Notes under the pieces: generated by a model
Told to the model about the DNA's origin: nothing
Database searches by the model: none
The model's input: the letters and a program-made list of their open reading frames with translations, nothing else
Translations under genes and position numbers: made by a program
Shown here: positions 10,001-21,400 of the stretch, one piece after another
How the letters are laid out: every line of letters begins with the position of its first letter
How positions within the stretch are numbered: the first letter of the stretch is position 1
NCBI GenBank assembly: GCA_030407315.1
Contig: JALQPE010002093.1
Coordinates: 36,052 to 100,051, forward strand
From: Asparagopsis taxiformis
Lineage: Eukaryota > Rhodophyta > Florideophyceae > Bonnemaisoniales > Bonnemaisoniaceae
Length of the DNA stretch: 64,000 nucleotides
Reading direction: 5' to 3'

Positions 10001-10863
10001 ATGAACGAATCTTCAATGCTGCACTCTGCGGTTGATTTTTCTCCTTCCGAGCTTCGATTGTTCGCATCACTGCGGAATGCTTCAAAGATTGGTCGAGTCT
10101 GGACATCTTTCAGAGCCCATGTGCTTGGGAGTACAATACGAACTTTCGCCATTCCTCCACAATTGTCTCTGTCATCTGTTGTTCCACGGGTTCCTACTGC
10201 ACCTCGATGCTGTGCAGCTCTTGCTCCGCTCTTTCGAAGGTCTATCGGAAACTCGATGTCACAGCTCTTTGCATAGCAGTGTTTCCTCAAGAATGGTAGT
10301 ATCTTCTGTCGCATCACAGAGTCCGACGGGACGTGCTCACTTGGATCTCTGCGGAAATTCATTCCGAACAGGGTACCTTCATAGTGGGCTCTTGTCATTC
10401 TTTGAGTTCCACTCAGCTGAAGAGCCCCATACATCGCAGGCCATTGTAGTAATGCCTTGAAATCACCACATGCTTCATCCCCAGCATTTCGGTCTATCGG
10501 GCCTCCAGTTGAAATGGAATCAGAACCTCGTCCGGTTGCTTCTTCCGATTCCATTAGCGTGCTCGATGCTACGTAGATGTCACTTCCAGCTTCATCGTTG
10601 TTGCTGTACACATCAATACAACCTTCTATTGTGTCACCCATAGGGATTGGGGACTCCAATAGGTCATCTGTGGTACACTCACGTCGTAGCTCATTACCTC
10701 TCGGGATTTCTTTGTTCATGCAGGCTGCATCACTGCTGCGGATTTCTCCCTGCAGTTTCCCAGGAAGCTGTTTACTGGGACTGGCCACATTGAGTGAATC
10801 GAATCTCGCCTTTGTCCTACGACTTGTGGTTTTCTTTCGAATAGGAGTCCGTCTCGGAGCCAT
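7060..10863 (-). CDS. CACTA/Plavaka-type transposase-like protein
   Basis: 1267 codons, uninterrupted, from the ATG at 10863. The centre has the layout of the Tnp2/Plavaka (EnSpm supergroup) DDE transposases. A first acidic motif LLYTDDFEPF lies at ~539-548. A second, GDYPAVSHTLDVLG at ~628-641, runs straight into a CxxC (Cys648, Cys651), as in Tnp2. An IFERMHQPLK motif carries the candidate third acidic residue Glu940. The basic N-terminus (residues 1-20) could be a nuclear signal. A long C-terminal extension (~960-1267) is unrecognised. The protein is longer than most single-domain transposases but in range for this supergroup. It lies just beyond the palindrome array at 6403-6939, so it may mobilise the palindrome-ended elements; that is inference. 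No CACTA-type ends were found. The family call rests on motif pattern only. Confidence 0.55.
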   Translation of the reverse strand: MAPRRTPIRKKTTSRRTKARFDSLNVASPSKQLPGKLQGEIRSSDAACMNKEIPRGNELRRECTTDDLLESPIPMGDTIEGCIDVYSNNDEAGSDIYVASSTLMESEEATGRGSDSISTGGPIDRNAGDEACGDFKALLQWPAMYGALQLSGTQRMTRAHYEGTLFGMNFRRDPSEHVPSDSVMRQKILPFLRKHCYAKSCDIEFPIDLRKSGARAAQHRGAVGTRGTTDDRDNCGGMAKVRIVLPSTWALKDVQTRPIFEAFRSDANNRSSEGEKSTAECSIEDSFIAKCRRGVLSDPFVRTAVVPIDSDGKKGLKHIYVPDGTAIRIRCHPGARQVAVIERAKGFRKNDRDGGKPKRRRVAVTSLWELHARTIVTYEARHDGEHDVHVEKYLQPRMSHLLEWERQHALRAISQCVIGAGAKGKGTRAGDVITVLLPIGMEEGDIVPHVVLVNRYLKEQVGEASTMLLCFSPGASFAEARNPPDRLGSPNYEEIRVSGVFSDGFGDHRSQWHPASPREDAPCWGKLEDGRNYFVYRFLLYTDDFEPFTSRKGSFGGCYMLPLNLPPRKRGSYQAVRVIGLPPPGVSTNCVLRYIVQDIVRGSTEGFPTKNAEGEDIVVFLDPVGSIGDYPAVSHTLDVLGHTSNSPCHICSFRKYDLSSTGGTKNAYTSVVNGQTSTHARSKYRNASTRKDATETQLRTLGLAAEEGEDLPFHVLSTSLEAVQEEVPKTENGVSVVPAIFDPYRSAVIAPDHLLSGLAQDVLNACISAASPRIREVAELQILGALKKFRMGRQNRLFGTNNLLSMNMSDIFSVLLIAPMAFENAARMMDGKGEGHREKFDGAVKLVVMFQKLVSCISFMPVWWKDGPHEVETADGEGGRNEYILGRTVDYVETLNEYCRKVKGAGAHLDKPNVHRLVEFCVHTLPAYGSVKHVQELIFERMHQPLKKGVRMSNHQSEQLSALELVLADDWQTRVAIVLREIGMEPQHWSSSECSQMVNVLSQELGREIDVEDEVVKNCFQEPVLQLLSQRRGKILSADGEIVTWRGHGGISIDEVKEYMNGKCDMAEGAVGVFKRFFTERYGSGTSGCGKYAEWVRRVSRSTTTEWGRKTVQRSGSLESGAIIHAVCPEQMKCEDGATSQAILYPASRLTSEIMRGRINYEPRFFIVLAFFILRNESARDEQGTAYGVCLGLQKTDEGVFKVEERRRTVIVEMSEGVTEVFGMHYCNGSVCEYDENMREVRHGPGLLEGGEIYALCRRDGFPPRAA

Positions 10864-12665
10864 CTTGATGTTTTTGTTCTTTTCTTCTTCGCTCAGTTTT
10901 GTTGCATAGAATACAACTCTAAACTTCTATGACATGACTACTATCTCAATACAGTACTACTACTTTTAACCGTTACGAAACCTTTCCAGGCTTTCATTCG
11001 ATCCAATGAACTGGTTCACCACAATGCTTTGCCCTATGCTCATTGCTTTATGCACATTGATTGCTATTTCATCCGGACTCAACATCGTTTTGCTATCTTG
11101 TATCGCATCCCCTAACCACAAACCCAGCCAAGATGTATCCATTTCCGGAAAACGGCCGTTTATTTCGCAGTGATGCTCTAGGCACTAATACTGAATCTGA
11201 TTTTCTCATACACGTACTTCCTACTCGTATACTCTACCATTTTCGGCCCTATTTACAAGTTGAAAGCACAATCTCTCGTTGAATCGTACTCGGTGTGATA
11301 TCTTAAATTAGCATAAATTTATATATTGCAATGCAGATTCACTGCTCGCTTGCAACATGAAAATTATAAAATTTCTCCCACACTGCTGTTTCCTAGCCGC
11401 CCACATCCACGTGGCCCGCTTTGACTGCCTGCCAAGTGTGCTCAGAGCATGCAATGACGTCATCGATATATACCGTCCAAATCATCACTGGAAGCGCGGA
11501 CTCCTCGTCCAGGAAAGTGCGCCATTTTTCCTACTCCTCGCCTCCCCCTTTCCAGTAGGCCCGATATGCTAGTGTTTTTCCTATATTTCTGTAGTGATGA
11601 CGTCATTATAGACTAGAGAAGGCGGTAGAAGATACAATAATTTTGCGCCTGTTCTGCCAGGTCATGTGCTTCAAAGCGTAATTCGCACCCTAGGTATCGT
11701 TTTTCTGGGCCTCCCATCGCACCGCTCCGTTTCAAATTCATCCCTCTATTGTTAGAGTACACGTCATTTCCGCCCGCAGAGTGCTACTTAAACAACAGAT
11801 TCTGGAGATCCCTGTTTCCATCTTCATATCCGTCGGAAGCAAAGCAACAACCCTGGCCGTGGAAGCCGTATAGATCATCTAAACTGCTTCCAAAGCGTAA
11901 GTTTTAGATCATCAATACGGCTCCCAAGGCCAAAGTTGTTGCTTTGTCTCCGACGGATATGAACCATGATGGTACGTTTCCACAACTCACGCCACTAACC
12001 CAGTTTTCTATTCGTTTTCTCTTTCTCAGGTTTCCAGTCGGTGAGTGTTCCAATTCTACTTTCATTTATCTTTCTCTCTTACCACTTCTCCACTAATTTT
12101 CTTTTCTGCCTGTGAGTACATATCTCAATTTGGGATGCAATGGTATTTGTTAAGGTACGTTAGTCTCCTAATCACCATCAATTTCCCTCTCCAATTCAAC
12201 GTCACTAACTTGTTTCCTTTCTCTACATCATTTTTTCTTCTTCTCTTCATTTCCTAGCTTATTCATGCAGCTCAATCAGTTGATAGATTTCTAGACTTTT
12301 CTAGTAGTTTTAGTTTTACTCGTCGGAATAGTGTTAGTTGTAGTAGCATTTTTAACATAGGGATTGTTTATTCTCAATGTAGCCTGCGCAAATAAACAAA
12401 TCCAGAGTGAAGCTTCCCATATCGCACCCTCTTAGATTGCTACCTATCCTACCGCGTATACCTCTCGCTAGCTCATAGTCACTACGAAATAAAAATTCCT
12501 AGCCGTACTATTCTGTCCATTCCCATATGAATACCGTCCATGCCCCATCCTCATAGCGCTAGAACTGCCTTCCTCTACCCCAGAAAGATGCCCACGACAG
12601 CGTGACGCTCCATCTCATCCACCACTCCCAGACACCGAATTTTACTATATCAGGACACTACTTTT
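10864..12665. other. Intergenic, with a long hairpin and CRE-like palindromes
   Basis: No gene recognised. Two TGACGTCA palindromes occur (about 11455 and 11597), and there is a long inverted repeat at 11825-11961, listed separately. The rest is AT-rich with pyrimidine tracts (about 12000-12250). The TGACGTCA sites could belong to a promoter, but no downstream gene is evident. Confidence 0.4.
11825..11961. repeat. Long imperfect hairpin (about 55-bp arms)
   Basis: The left arm begins CATATCCGTCGGA and the right arm ends TCCGACGGATATG. Both arms contain GCAAAGCAACAA (or its complement), GGCC, GCCGTAT and GATCAT in mirrored order, with a loop of roughly 20 nt. Mismatches are few and spread along the stem, as in foldback MITEs or small-RNA precursors. 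No protein frame explains it. Confidence 0.6.
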
Positions 12666-13254
12666 ACTGTCTCCAGGTGCTGCCCAGGGCAGCACGAAAT
12701 ACTGTCTCCAGGTGCTGCCCAGGGCAGCACGAAATACTGTCTCCAGGTGCTGCCCAGGGCAGCACGAAATACTGTCTCCAGGTGCTGCCCAGGGCAGCAC
12801 GAAATACTGTCTACAGGTGCTGCCCAGGGCAGCACAAAGTACTGTCTACAGGTGCTGCCCAGGGCAGCACGAAATACTGTCTACAGGTGCTGCCCAGGGC
12901 AGCACAAAGTACTGTCTACAGGTGCTGCCCAGGGCAGCACAAAGTACTGTCTACAGGTGCTGCCCAGGGCAGCACAAAGTACTGTCTACAGGTACTGCCC
13001 AGGGCAGCACAAAGTACTGTCTACAGGTACTGCCCAGGACAGTGAAAATCACTGTCTCCAGGTACTGCCCAGGACAGTGAAAATCACTGTCTCCAGGTAC
13101 TGCCCAGGACAGTGAAAATCACTGTCTCCAGGTACTGCCCAGGACAGTGAAAATCACTGTCTCCAGGTACTGCCCAGGACAGTGAAAATCACTGTCTCCA
13201 GGTACTGCCCAGGACAGTGAAAATCACTGTCTCCAGGTACTGCCCAGGACAGTG
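12666..13254. repeat. 35-bp tandem repeat, about 17 units
   Basis: The period is exactly 35 bp. Each unit contains a palindrome (GTGCTGCCCAGGGCAGCAC in the first units, ACTGCCCAGGACAGT in the last). Units change stepwise along the array: CTCCAGG...CACGAAAT (units 1-4), CTACAGG...CACAAAGT (about 5-10), then TACTGCCCAGGACAGTG (11-17). This gradient suggests expansion by local duplication. Protein frames through it are artefacts of the period. Confidence 0.9.
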
Positions 13255-14260
13255 CACCGTGTTGGTTCCATCTATTGTCCCAGGCAGCGTATTTCACTAT
13301 CCGGCCATGTTGCCTTGGCCAATACAAAACACTATCCGCCAACACTGCCCAGTACAGTAAATTACATCATATCCAACTATTGAATAAATCATTAATTTTT
13401 ACTGTCTCCATTCACTGCCTCAGACAGTACTGTGAGACAGTGTTTTTTACTGTCTGCAGACAGTGTTCCGTACTGTCTGCCAGACAGTGCAAATCACTGT
13501 CTCCAAGTGTGGCATTAATTTTCATTTGCCGCATAGTGATTTTTACTGTCTCAGACAGTAAAAATCACTGTCTCGCAGTACTGTCTGAGGCCCCCTTTTC
13601 AACACCGTAGTGGTGACAAGTCTATGTTCTGGCAGTAGAGTAATGTAGTGGAATATGATGACAGCAGACATGCTTCGAGGCTGTGTATTCTACTGCCTGT
13701 GGAAGCGAGTGGGGACAGTAAATTATGATGTCTGACGAAATGTGTGAAAGCAATGAAATGAGGTGCTGATAGTCTCTGGGAAAAGCTGCCTGATAGTACT
13801 GCTTTATGATACGAAAAGAGCTACCGTACCGTGCTACTTGCCGTGGTGGAAAGTGCTGCCGTGCTCTACTACTTGCGTATGTGTAAATCACTGCCACGCT
13901 GTACTGCTCCAGGATATGTGAATTGCTGCCCCACATCACTACAAAAAGTAGTATATTTTGATGTATTATAGAGCTGTCCAGATCAGCGTAAAGTACTGTC
14001 TGAGAGTGTTGTACTCGACAGGGGCATAGGACAGTACCAGTTACTGCCTGTAGCAGTGCAGTGTACTACCTGGAAGTGCTACCTGTGGCAGTACATTTCA
14101 CTACCTGGAACTAGTGCTTGAGACAGTACAATTTACTGTCGGGAAGTCTATACTAAACCAGTAAATTGTAGTGCCCTGCGGTACTAACTCGGACAGAACA
14201 GGAAAGTAGTATAATATGATGCCTGCGGTAATACTTTCTAGTGCCTACAATTGACGTTTA
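13255..14260. repeat. Degenerate ACTGYC/GRCAGT mini-palindrome field
   Basis: Beyond the regular array the hexamers ACTGTC, GACAGT, ACTGCC and GGCAGT continue in both orientations for about 1 kb, often as direct palindromes such as CTGTCTCAGACAG. Spacing is irregular. The same motif field recurs at 29560-29930. Dense two-orientation short repeats of this kind resemble the subterminal repeats of CACTA-type transposons. Confidence 0.6.
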
Positions 14261-16180
14261 GGACGATAAAATCAGGTGCAAATGCCATTCCAGCCGCATG
14301 TTCAGGAATCCAGCTACGAAATTTCTGGCAGAATGGAGTATCTCTCTCGGTAGTCTTCATAGAAACGTATAGGGATAATCAAGTGTGATCTGAAAGGACG
14401 TCAAAACTTTTATATTGCATGGAAAACGATGCCTAACGGACTGTTTCAGTTCTATCATTAGACTAGACTACTCATCAAATCGAACTATCGTACCTAGAAT
14501 CTTACTATCTCTACAACTAGGAGTAATGTTCAAGCAGCTCTAGTTTCTTGCTATTTGAACATGACATGCTATTTCTGTTCCACCCTATCGGGTGGACAAG
14601 GAATAGCATGTGATGTTCAGACAGGAAACAAATAAACACAACTATAAATGATCTGAAACCAGTTAGCAATCGGATATAGAAAAGTATCGAAAGCATGGGA
14701 ACAAAATGAGTATGAATGGAATGAACAAACTTATCATCATTGAACTATTTTTGCAAGCTTCCATCAAGCCAACTTACAATCAATACCCCTGTGCCAGAAT
14801 CATTTCGAATCAATAGACTAGAAAGAGGATCAGTGCAGAATGATATTCATGGATAGTGCACTATCTTTCCTGGAGAGCATGTGGTAAGAAAGGAAAAAGG
14901 GGAAAGATACCTCTACGACAACGTACCAGTCTTACCTGCCATCTTCATGATACCCAGATGATGAAATGGTCCTATACGTCGCGCATCAACTGCCTTAAAT
15001 AGACAGCTCATACACCCATAATGACCTCGTCGTAACCAGAAGGCAGATGATTTGGCAGACGATGATGTGGCAGATGATTTGGCAGCGAATGATCTGTCAA
15101 ATTTTCTGGACGTGAGAAATTAGCAGAAATTGAAATCATGTCCCTACGCAAAGTCAAAACAACCTAAAATTATTGGTAGTGATATCACTAGGACATATGT
15201 CCAGCTGCATACTGAAGGAGAAACAGCTAATAAATGCTTTAGATTAGAGAAGTAGAAAATTTCATTGAGAATTACAACTGTTTCCTCAAGAATATAAATT
15301 TGATTACCATACTAAGACTATTACTGCGACGCACTGTGCAATATGCTGAAACGTGTTCATAAGTTTTTTTACTGGGGAATTTCTAGTAAATAATGGAAGC
15401 ATAGCCATTTCATTCATGAAGAGCAATCAGGAATCTATGTAGTCCTGAAAGCTCACTGAAGAACCCAGAATGGGATAACTAGTCAGATTATAATTGGGTA
15501 AATAGGGAACTATTCTGTATTTTGTTTTCGATATGATGCAACAGTAAGAAAATATAAACAGCATGAGTTACTAAAGTTTATCAGCTATATAAAGACGTAT
15601 ATCACTATTTCATCCTACTCTTTATGTAGGGAATGATACTAATCAACGATTTTTGTGATGTTCTCTCGATTCTAAAGAGAAGAAATTAAAATTATGTATG
15701 CTAGAAGTAGGGGAAATTGCTAAGCGGCAGGCGATATATCGCACACATATTTTTGTAAGCTGATTACTTCCAGACATTCATCAAAAGCCTTTGTACTGGC
15801 TGCAATTGCGAACAGTTGCGAATTGCGAACAGTTGCGAATTTCGAAGAAAAAATATCTATCTATGTTGAACGGTGCTGCTCATACTCCCTGAATAGTGAA
15901 TTTCAAGGCTATTGTAGCGCAAAAAACTGCTCTCTTCTTCACTTTCGTGCTCTGACGGAATAGTGACACTACTGCGAGGCTGTGCTGTTTCGAAATCACC
16001 ATTGCGCGAGAGGGAGATGAAATAAAACGAAATACACAGTTGATATCTTTGTAGAAAGTGAGAAGGATGAATATCGTTGCATTCAAGACATATATTCCTG
16101 GTCGGAAGAAATGGGATTCTGGCTTTGGCACTTTCTGATTCTATCGTGCATTTTTACTCATTGCCTCATAGTTTTCTGCT
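14261..16180. other. AT-rich noncoding stretch
   Basis: No gene, RNA or clear repeat seen. A short local duplication of TTGCGAACAG-type units occurs near 15810-15840. All ORFs here are short. Confidence 0.4.
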
Positions 16181-16253
16181 GCCTGTGACTATGGAGACGG
16201 AACTCGGCGCAAGCGCAATACCCGCAGAACTTGTTTTGCCCTAAGCGCTGTTT

Positions 16254-16332
16254 GGCAAGAAAGGGATCCCTTTCTTGCCAGCGCAGGTCATTTTCAGAAA
16301 ACCGGTCAATCGGTTTTCTGAAAATGACCTGC
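16254..16332. repeat. Two adjacent perfect palindromes
   Basis: 16254-16279 is a 26-bp perfect palindrome (GGCAAGAAAGGGATCCC and its mirror). 16283-16332 is an inverted repeat with 22-bp arms (GCAGGTCATTTTCAGAAAAC...) and a 6-nt loop. Downstream to about 16460 are CCAGGTGCA and CCATTGGCC motifs that also build the arrays at 23.8 and 25.5 kb, so this is a relative of those arrays. Confidence 0.75.
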
Positions 16333-16931
16333 TGTATGCAGTTGGCCATGGCCACGGGTGTAGTTTCACATCTCCAAACCAGGTGCAGCGCACCCATTGG
16401 CCGCACAGCAGCCAGCTCTGCCAGCCAATGAGCGCATTGCATCTGGCCATTGGGACACTGAAACTATACCTGCGATGGTGGCAGTTTGGGATTTATGGGC
16501 ACATAATTTATCAACTTTTTACTACTGTACAGCCAGTTGTTGTCCAGTTTTCATCCATTCACACGTGCCGAAGTCTGCTTTCCGCCAAGTCTGTCACACC
16601 TACCTATCACAAGGTTCATAGGAGACAATCTGACACCACGTGCAACTTTGACGCCACGTTCCGCTTTTGGGATGTCGTGATCAATGCCCGACTTTACTGC
16701 GACACCCGGTCAGAGACAGTAGCCGCAACGATTTAATCAACTCACTAGTATATCGTGCATCATTGCAGACGTTCAACCAGTAATTCTTCTTCTACGAAAT
16801 CATCTCACACCACTTCCGCTCTGCCATCGTTCCAAGTCGCCAGCCACCGTTCCATCTTTCCTACTCTCTTCAGAACTCGTCGTCCATCTCTACACCGCCA
16901 ACAGTCGTCATGACCTTCTATTGCCAGCATC

Positions 16932-17973
16932 ATGCTCCGCCAGTCGCAACATCGTCCAACCATATCTCCATTAGCTACTGTCATAGACTATGACTCCACG
17001 ACCGTTGAACATTTTCACTGTCACGACCTATCTACTCTGTCGACCGTGCTGCATACACCATACACAACGCGCTATATCCATGTCCGCCAAATTGAATCGC
17101 GCATCTCTCATCTCCTCGAAAAACACCATCAACTGCATCCTGATGCTCTTCGCGTCGTAGTAACTCCCTCAGCACGCCCATATGTACGACTATACGAGAA
17201 CAATCTCCTTGTCGTTGCCCATCTCCCCGTCCGGAGCAATTTACTCCAAAAAGCACTTCTCTGCACGGACAAAGTGGTCGTTTGGGTGCAGTCAGGTCCA
17301 AATTCGCGGACGCACTCACCTGATCTATTGCTGCACGTCCTCCGCAATAATGTGCACGGTGTCCGAAACAAACAAGTTTCAGACTTGATGTTCGTTCTCA
17401 TGCATGCCTTACTGGAAAGCTTCTTCCCAGCGTTGGAGCTTGCAGGCGAGGAACTGGACACACTCGAACAGATCATTTTGTCAGACAGTCCGAGTCTAGC
17501 GTTTCAAGGTAGATGCAACGTTACGTTGCGTATCAAACAGTCCAAGCGATATATTGCTGCCCTCAGAACGAGCATCTGGCCATTGCGCCACTGCCTCATG
17601 ACGCTCTCCATGCTGTCGGAACAATGGCTTTCAGAACATTCAAGTAGACATTTGCGGGATGCGCAAGAAATTTTGTTGTTCATTCTAGACGTTTTGGAGA
17701 GTTACCGGCTGTGCGCTCATTGCCTACTGGAACTACAACTGGCGAGACAAAACAATCGAATGCAGGAAGTTATGCAGACGCTAACAATTGTCACCACAAT
17801 ATTTGTGCCATTGACCTTTCTTGCTGGCATTGAAGGGATGAATTTCAAATACATGCCCGAACTGCTCGGCAAGTGGAGTTACAGCATTTTCTGGGTCACT
17901 GACCCACAATGGCATTGTGGCTGTTTTGGTGTTGCTTCAGATTGTAGTTTTTCGGAAGAAGGGCTGGATGTGA
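16932..17973 (+). pseudogene. CorA-like Mg2+ transporter, frameshifted near its end
   Basis: The open frame begins at the ATG at 16932. It shows the CorA layout: a cytosolic N-terminal domain, long helices (residues ~130-290), then the first transmembrane segment ending in the ion-selectivity motif GMNF within FLAGIEGMNF (the usual YGMNF has Glu in place of Tyr). Just after the periplasmic loop MPELLGKWSYSIFW the frame is lost around 17893-17900. In the +1 frame a textbook second transmembrane helix follows, ending FRKKGWM with a stop at 17971-17973. The main frame instead reads on to 18167 without meaning. CorA proteins are membrane channels for Mg2+. One indel in an otherwise complete ~346-residue gene could be a young pseudogene or a sequence error. 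Confidence 0.7.
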
Positions 17974-18485
17974 GCGCTCAACTATACACCTCATCCCCAA
18001 TTCGTTGCTCGTCGACGAGCGGGGATCCCTCAAACTCCTTTTTTTTGAACGAAGCTTCGCTCATCTACCAAATGGAACCGATTTCTAGCGGTCGGTGCAG
18101 ACAAGAGCACAAAAACTTGATTGCGTGCGTGTCAGGTTCTCTCCGTGCGTCGGCATGCACTCACTAGAAAACGACTTGGATAGGTTTGCCTCCAGTAGCA
18201 AGAGAAGCTTACGGCAGAACATTTTTCGAAGCAACACATGAGAATAGGCAAATCATGCTTGTGTACATTCCAACATTTGGATTATTGTATGTCCAGCCTA
18301 CATCAAACGTAAACCGCTATCAGTATCCTCGCTACTCCGGCACTTCAAAATCCCTCTTACACAGTCAAGACGTTGCCTTCACTTGTTCGTCTTCGTATGG
18401 CTCCTCGATGGCCGGCTCACCGTCCGCCGGCGCCGTTATCGTTACCATCTGTTCTTTAGCAGTTATGCTGACGTCTTCCATCGCA
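17974..18485. other. Intergenic between convergent CorA and PFK copies
   Basis: No gene recognised; a 106-codon plus-strand ORF has no recognisable features. Confidence 0.3.
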
Positions 18486-21400
18486 CTAGTTACAGTCGAA
18501 TCCTAGGATTCGGAGAAGCTTCTTGTAGGGAGAGACGGCCGAGAGACGTGGTTGATGGGTTGTTGAAATCACACGTTGCCACATTCGGCTTTTCACATCC
18601 ACTTTCGTTCGTCCGCGATGGTAAATTTCCTCCATGGGGATGAGAACGAAAAGTGTGTTGATCAATCCAACGGAAACCCTGAAAAGCCGTACGTGGCACC
18701 GTGAACAGCGCTTTGTGCAAGGAGTGAGCAGTGCAAATTGTCGCTGGCATTAGCAGGGACGGAGCGAATTTCGTAGGTAGGATCGATGAGCTTCAAATTG
18801 ATCTCCCTTCCACGCTTCTTAAAATCCCCGTTAATCTTATCCTTGAACCACAGACCGACGTCGGGCAAGTGCTTATTCCCTGACGCGTCAAAGCCAGTGG
18901 TGACCTGTTCTTTCTCTACAAGTTCTAGCCCGGCACCTTCGGCAATCCCAATGACCATGTGCCCCTTCGATCGTATCATATCCTCAATGTACTGGAAAAG
19001 ACCACACTTACCTTCCAGTTCGAATTTGACCTCAGGAATGAGGCAGCAATCTACATCCCTAGATGCGAGCGTAGAAAACATTACAATCTGACCCGAGTGT
19101 CTACCCATAAGTTTCACGAGTCCTATTCCGTTAAGTGCACTCCTTGCCTCTGTTTTTGCACACTTGATGCTTCGTTGCGCTTCTTCCACAGCTGTGTCAA
19201 ATCCAAAGGACTTGTCTATCAACGCAATGTCATTATCAATCGTTTTCGGGATACCTACTACTGCAGCCAAATAGCGGCGGGCCCTGAGTTCTTCAAAAAT
19301 CTTCACAGCACCACGATGGGTACCCCGAAATCAACTTTTCTTCGCCTGAGCTCGGATCCGTTGTCTCAAAGTAACTTTCCACTTTCAACATATGACCGGT
19401 TGGGTTGAAGAGAAGGAATCGAAGCGGAATAACAGATGTGGGTATGATCCCATTGTTCATGAATGTGGAGACGTTGATCTCTACAACAAATACTCGCAGA
19501 CTGCAGCATCGATTCGCATATCGTTGGAACATTCGACGGCAAAGGGCCTCAATGTCATCAATCTCTACCTTGACAGGCGGAATCACATTGAGGAAAATAT
19601 GGTTGAAATCGGTTCTCCGGAATCGACAATCGCAACTTGCCATTTCTACTGCATCTAGAGCCTCGACAAAAGTTCTTTCCGCGTCGGGGATCGATACAAT
19701 GGCACCAGCATTTGAAGAGGCAAAGATATTAGCCAGTCTGATAACAGCTCGGACAAAAACTCTTGCATCGATATCCCGATCAGATCTAGTTGGTTTCTTC
19801 GCATCTGGCATCCCTGGGGCTGGTTTCCCGCTTTGCAAACTATCTGTAGACTCTGCCCTGGATGACCCAGGATACAGATGTTGTCCGGTTCGCTTCGTAC
19901 GGGAGCCATCAGAGACACTTTCATTGAGAGGGGGGCGTTTTGCAGATTTCGAAGAATCTTCACTTCTCTTCTTCCGAGTAGTAGACTTGTCCTGAGCGAA
20001 GAACACATGCACAGAACGCGTAGGATAGTCAAAGCGAGTAATCGAAAAGTTGGATAAGCGAGACAACTCAAGCTGGAACGCCATAGGAGGATCAATATGT
20101 CGGAATATAGGGTCCTCATTAAAATTATCCTGTACCCGGAACGTGTAGAATCCAGGATAAGTCACAGATTCACTTGATGGGGTAGGAGCGACAATAAAGG
20201 ATATCGTCTTGAGCCCGGCTCTTGACGACAATTCCATTCGACTGGCCTTTGCGCGACAAAAGGCTGACAAGCTTTGGCTCATCAATACTTCGGACGCTAA
20301 TGGATCACGTAGGGTATCATTACGGCCTGTCTGTTTCCCCTCTTTCGAAGATTCTTTGTACTTTGCTGTATCGGTTGTATTACCCGGCGCACTTTCATCC
20401 CATCGTAACAAGACTGTCATCACATTGACATTCCTGGGCTGAACTGCTTTTGCAGAATTTGCGTACGCACGCAGCACGTGCTGCTCAAGAATCATGTCAA
20501 ATTCTGCTTCCATAGATGACCAGTTATCAAATGCTGCCATTAATCCTCTCCTATACGGCTCACTTTCCGACTTATCAGAAGTGCCTCCATTTGCATAAGA
20601 GAGATTGTCTGCAGAATCGAAAGACGAGATTCCCTTTGGAACTTGCAGTTGGCCATTACCCGTTCCTTTCATTGATCGTACTACAGACACAGGAGCAGTG
20701 TGTTCGGCTTTCACAAAACGGAACTGCCACTCTGCTGTTAATGCAGAACAGTTGAGCAATCCACTCCCAACTGACATGGTGAGATTGGATACTTCATACG
20801 CTCGGTAGGACCTTAGCAATTGAACTTGAATAGCAGCACGCCTAACTTCAACAGACACAGACTTGGCATCAGGAGGGAGGGCAAAAGCAACCAGGACATC
20901 CAAAATAGACTCACTCAGGCCGACAATAATGTACATCTGATTGAAGCCCGTGATCTGGATTGAATCGCAAACCATCTTTGTATTATGGCCGCCACGCGAA
21001 TACCCCAATATACTGCCACCATCATGATGAATGGACTGAACCTTATCCTCCGTAAGTGGAATAAGTTTGAGATGGGTCGAATAGAATCCACGATAGCCAT
21101 ATGGAATTCCAGAAATATTCTGACCGCCATACAACAGCGAAAGCGTAATCACCAGCTCACGAATAACAGAATTGAGGCCAGGACACAAACCGCCGCAGGT
21201 GACGATACATGCACGGACCATATTGCGCGGATGAAAAGCGAGCAGCCCTCTGGGACCTGCACGGTAGAATTCGCGACACATGGTAGTGTTCTCCGCATCT
21301 GAAATAATGTCGACAAGAATGGTATCATTGGCGCCGACAAAGCTCATGCAGCTCATGCCGAGGTTGCTCTGACCGGAGGGGTCGGATCCTAGCGGGCTGG

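Noticed and set aside
12602..13115. Several 120-150 codon frames with CCPGQ repeats
   Set aside because: They are translations of the 35-bp tandem repeat (open in several frames because of the period), not genes.
12666..13254. CRISPR array
   Set aside because: The 35-bp period has no unique spacers, the context is eukaryotic and no cas gene is present.
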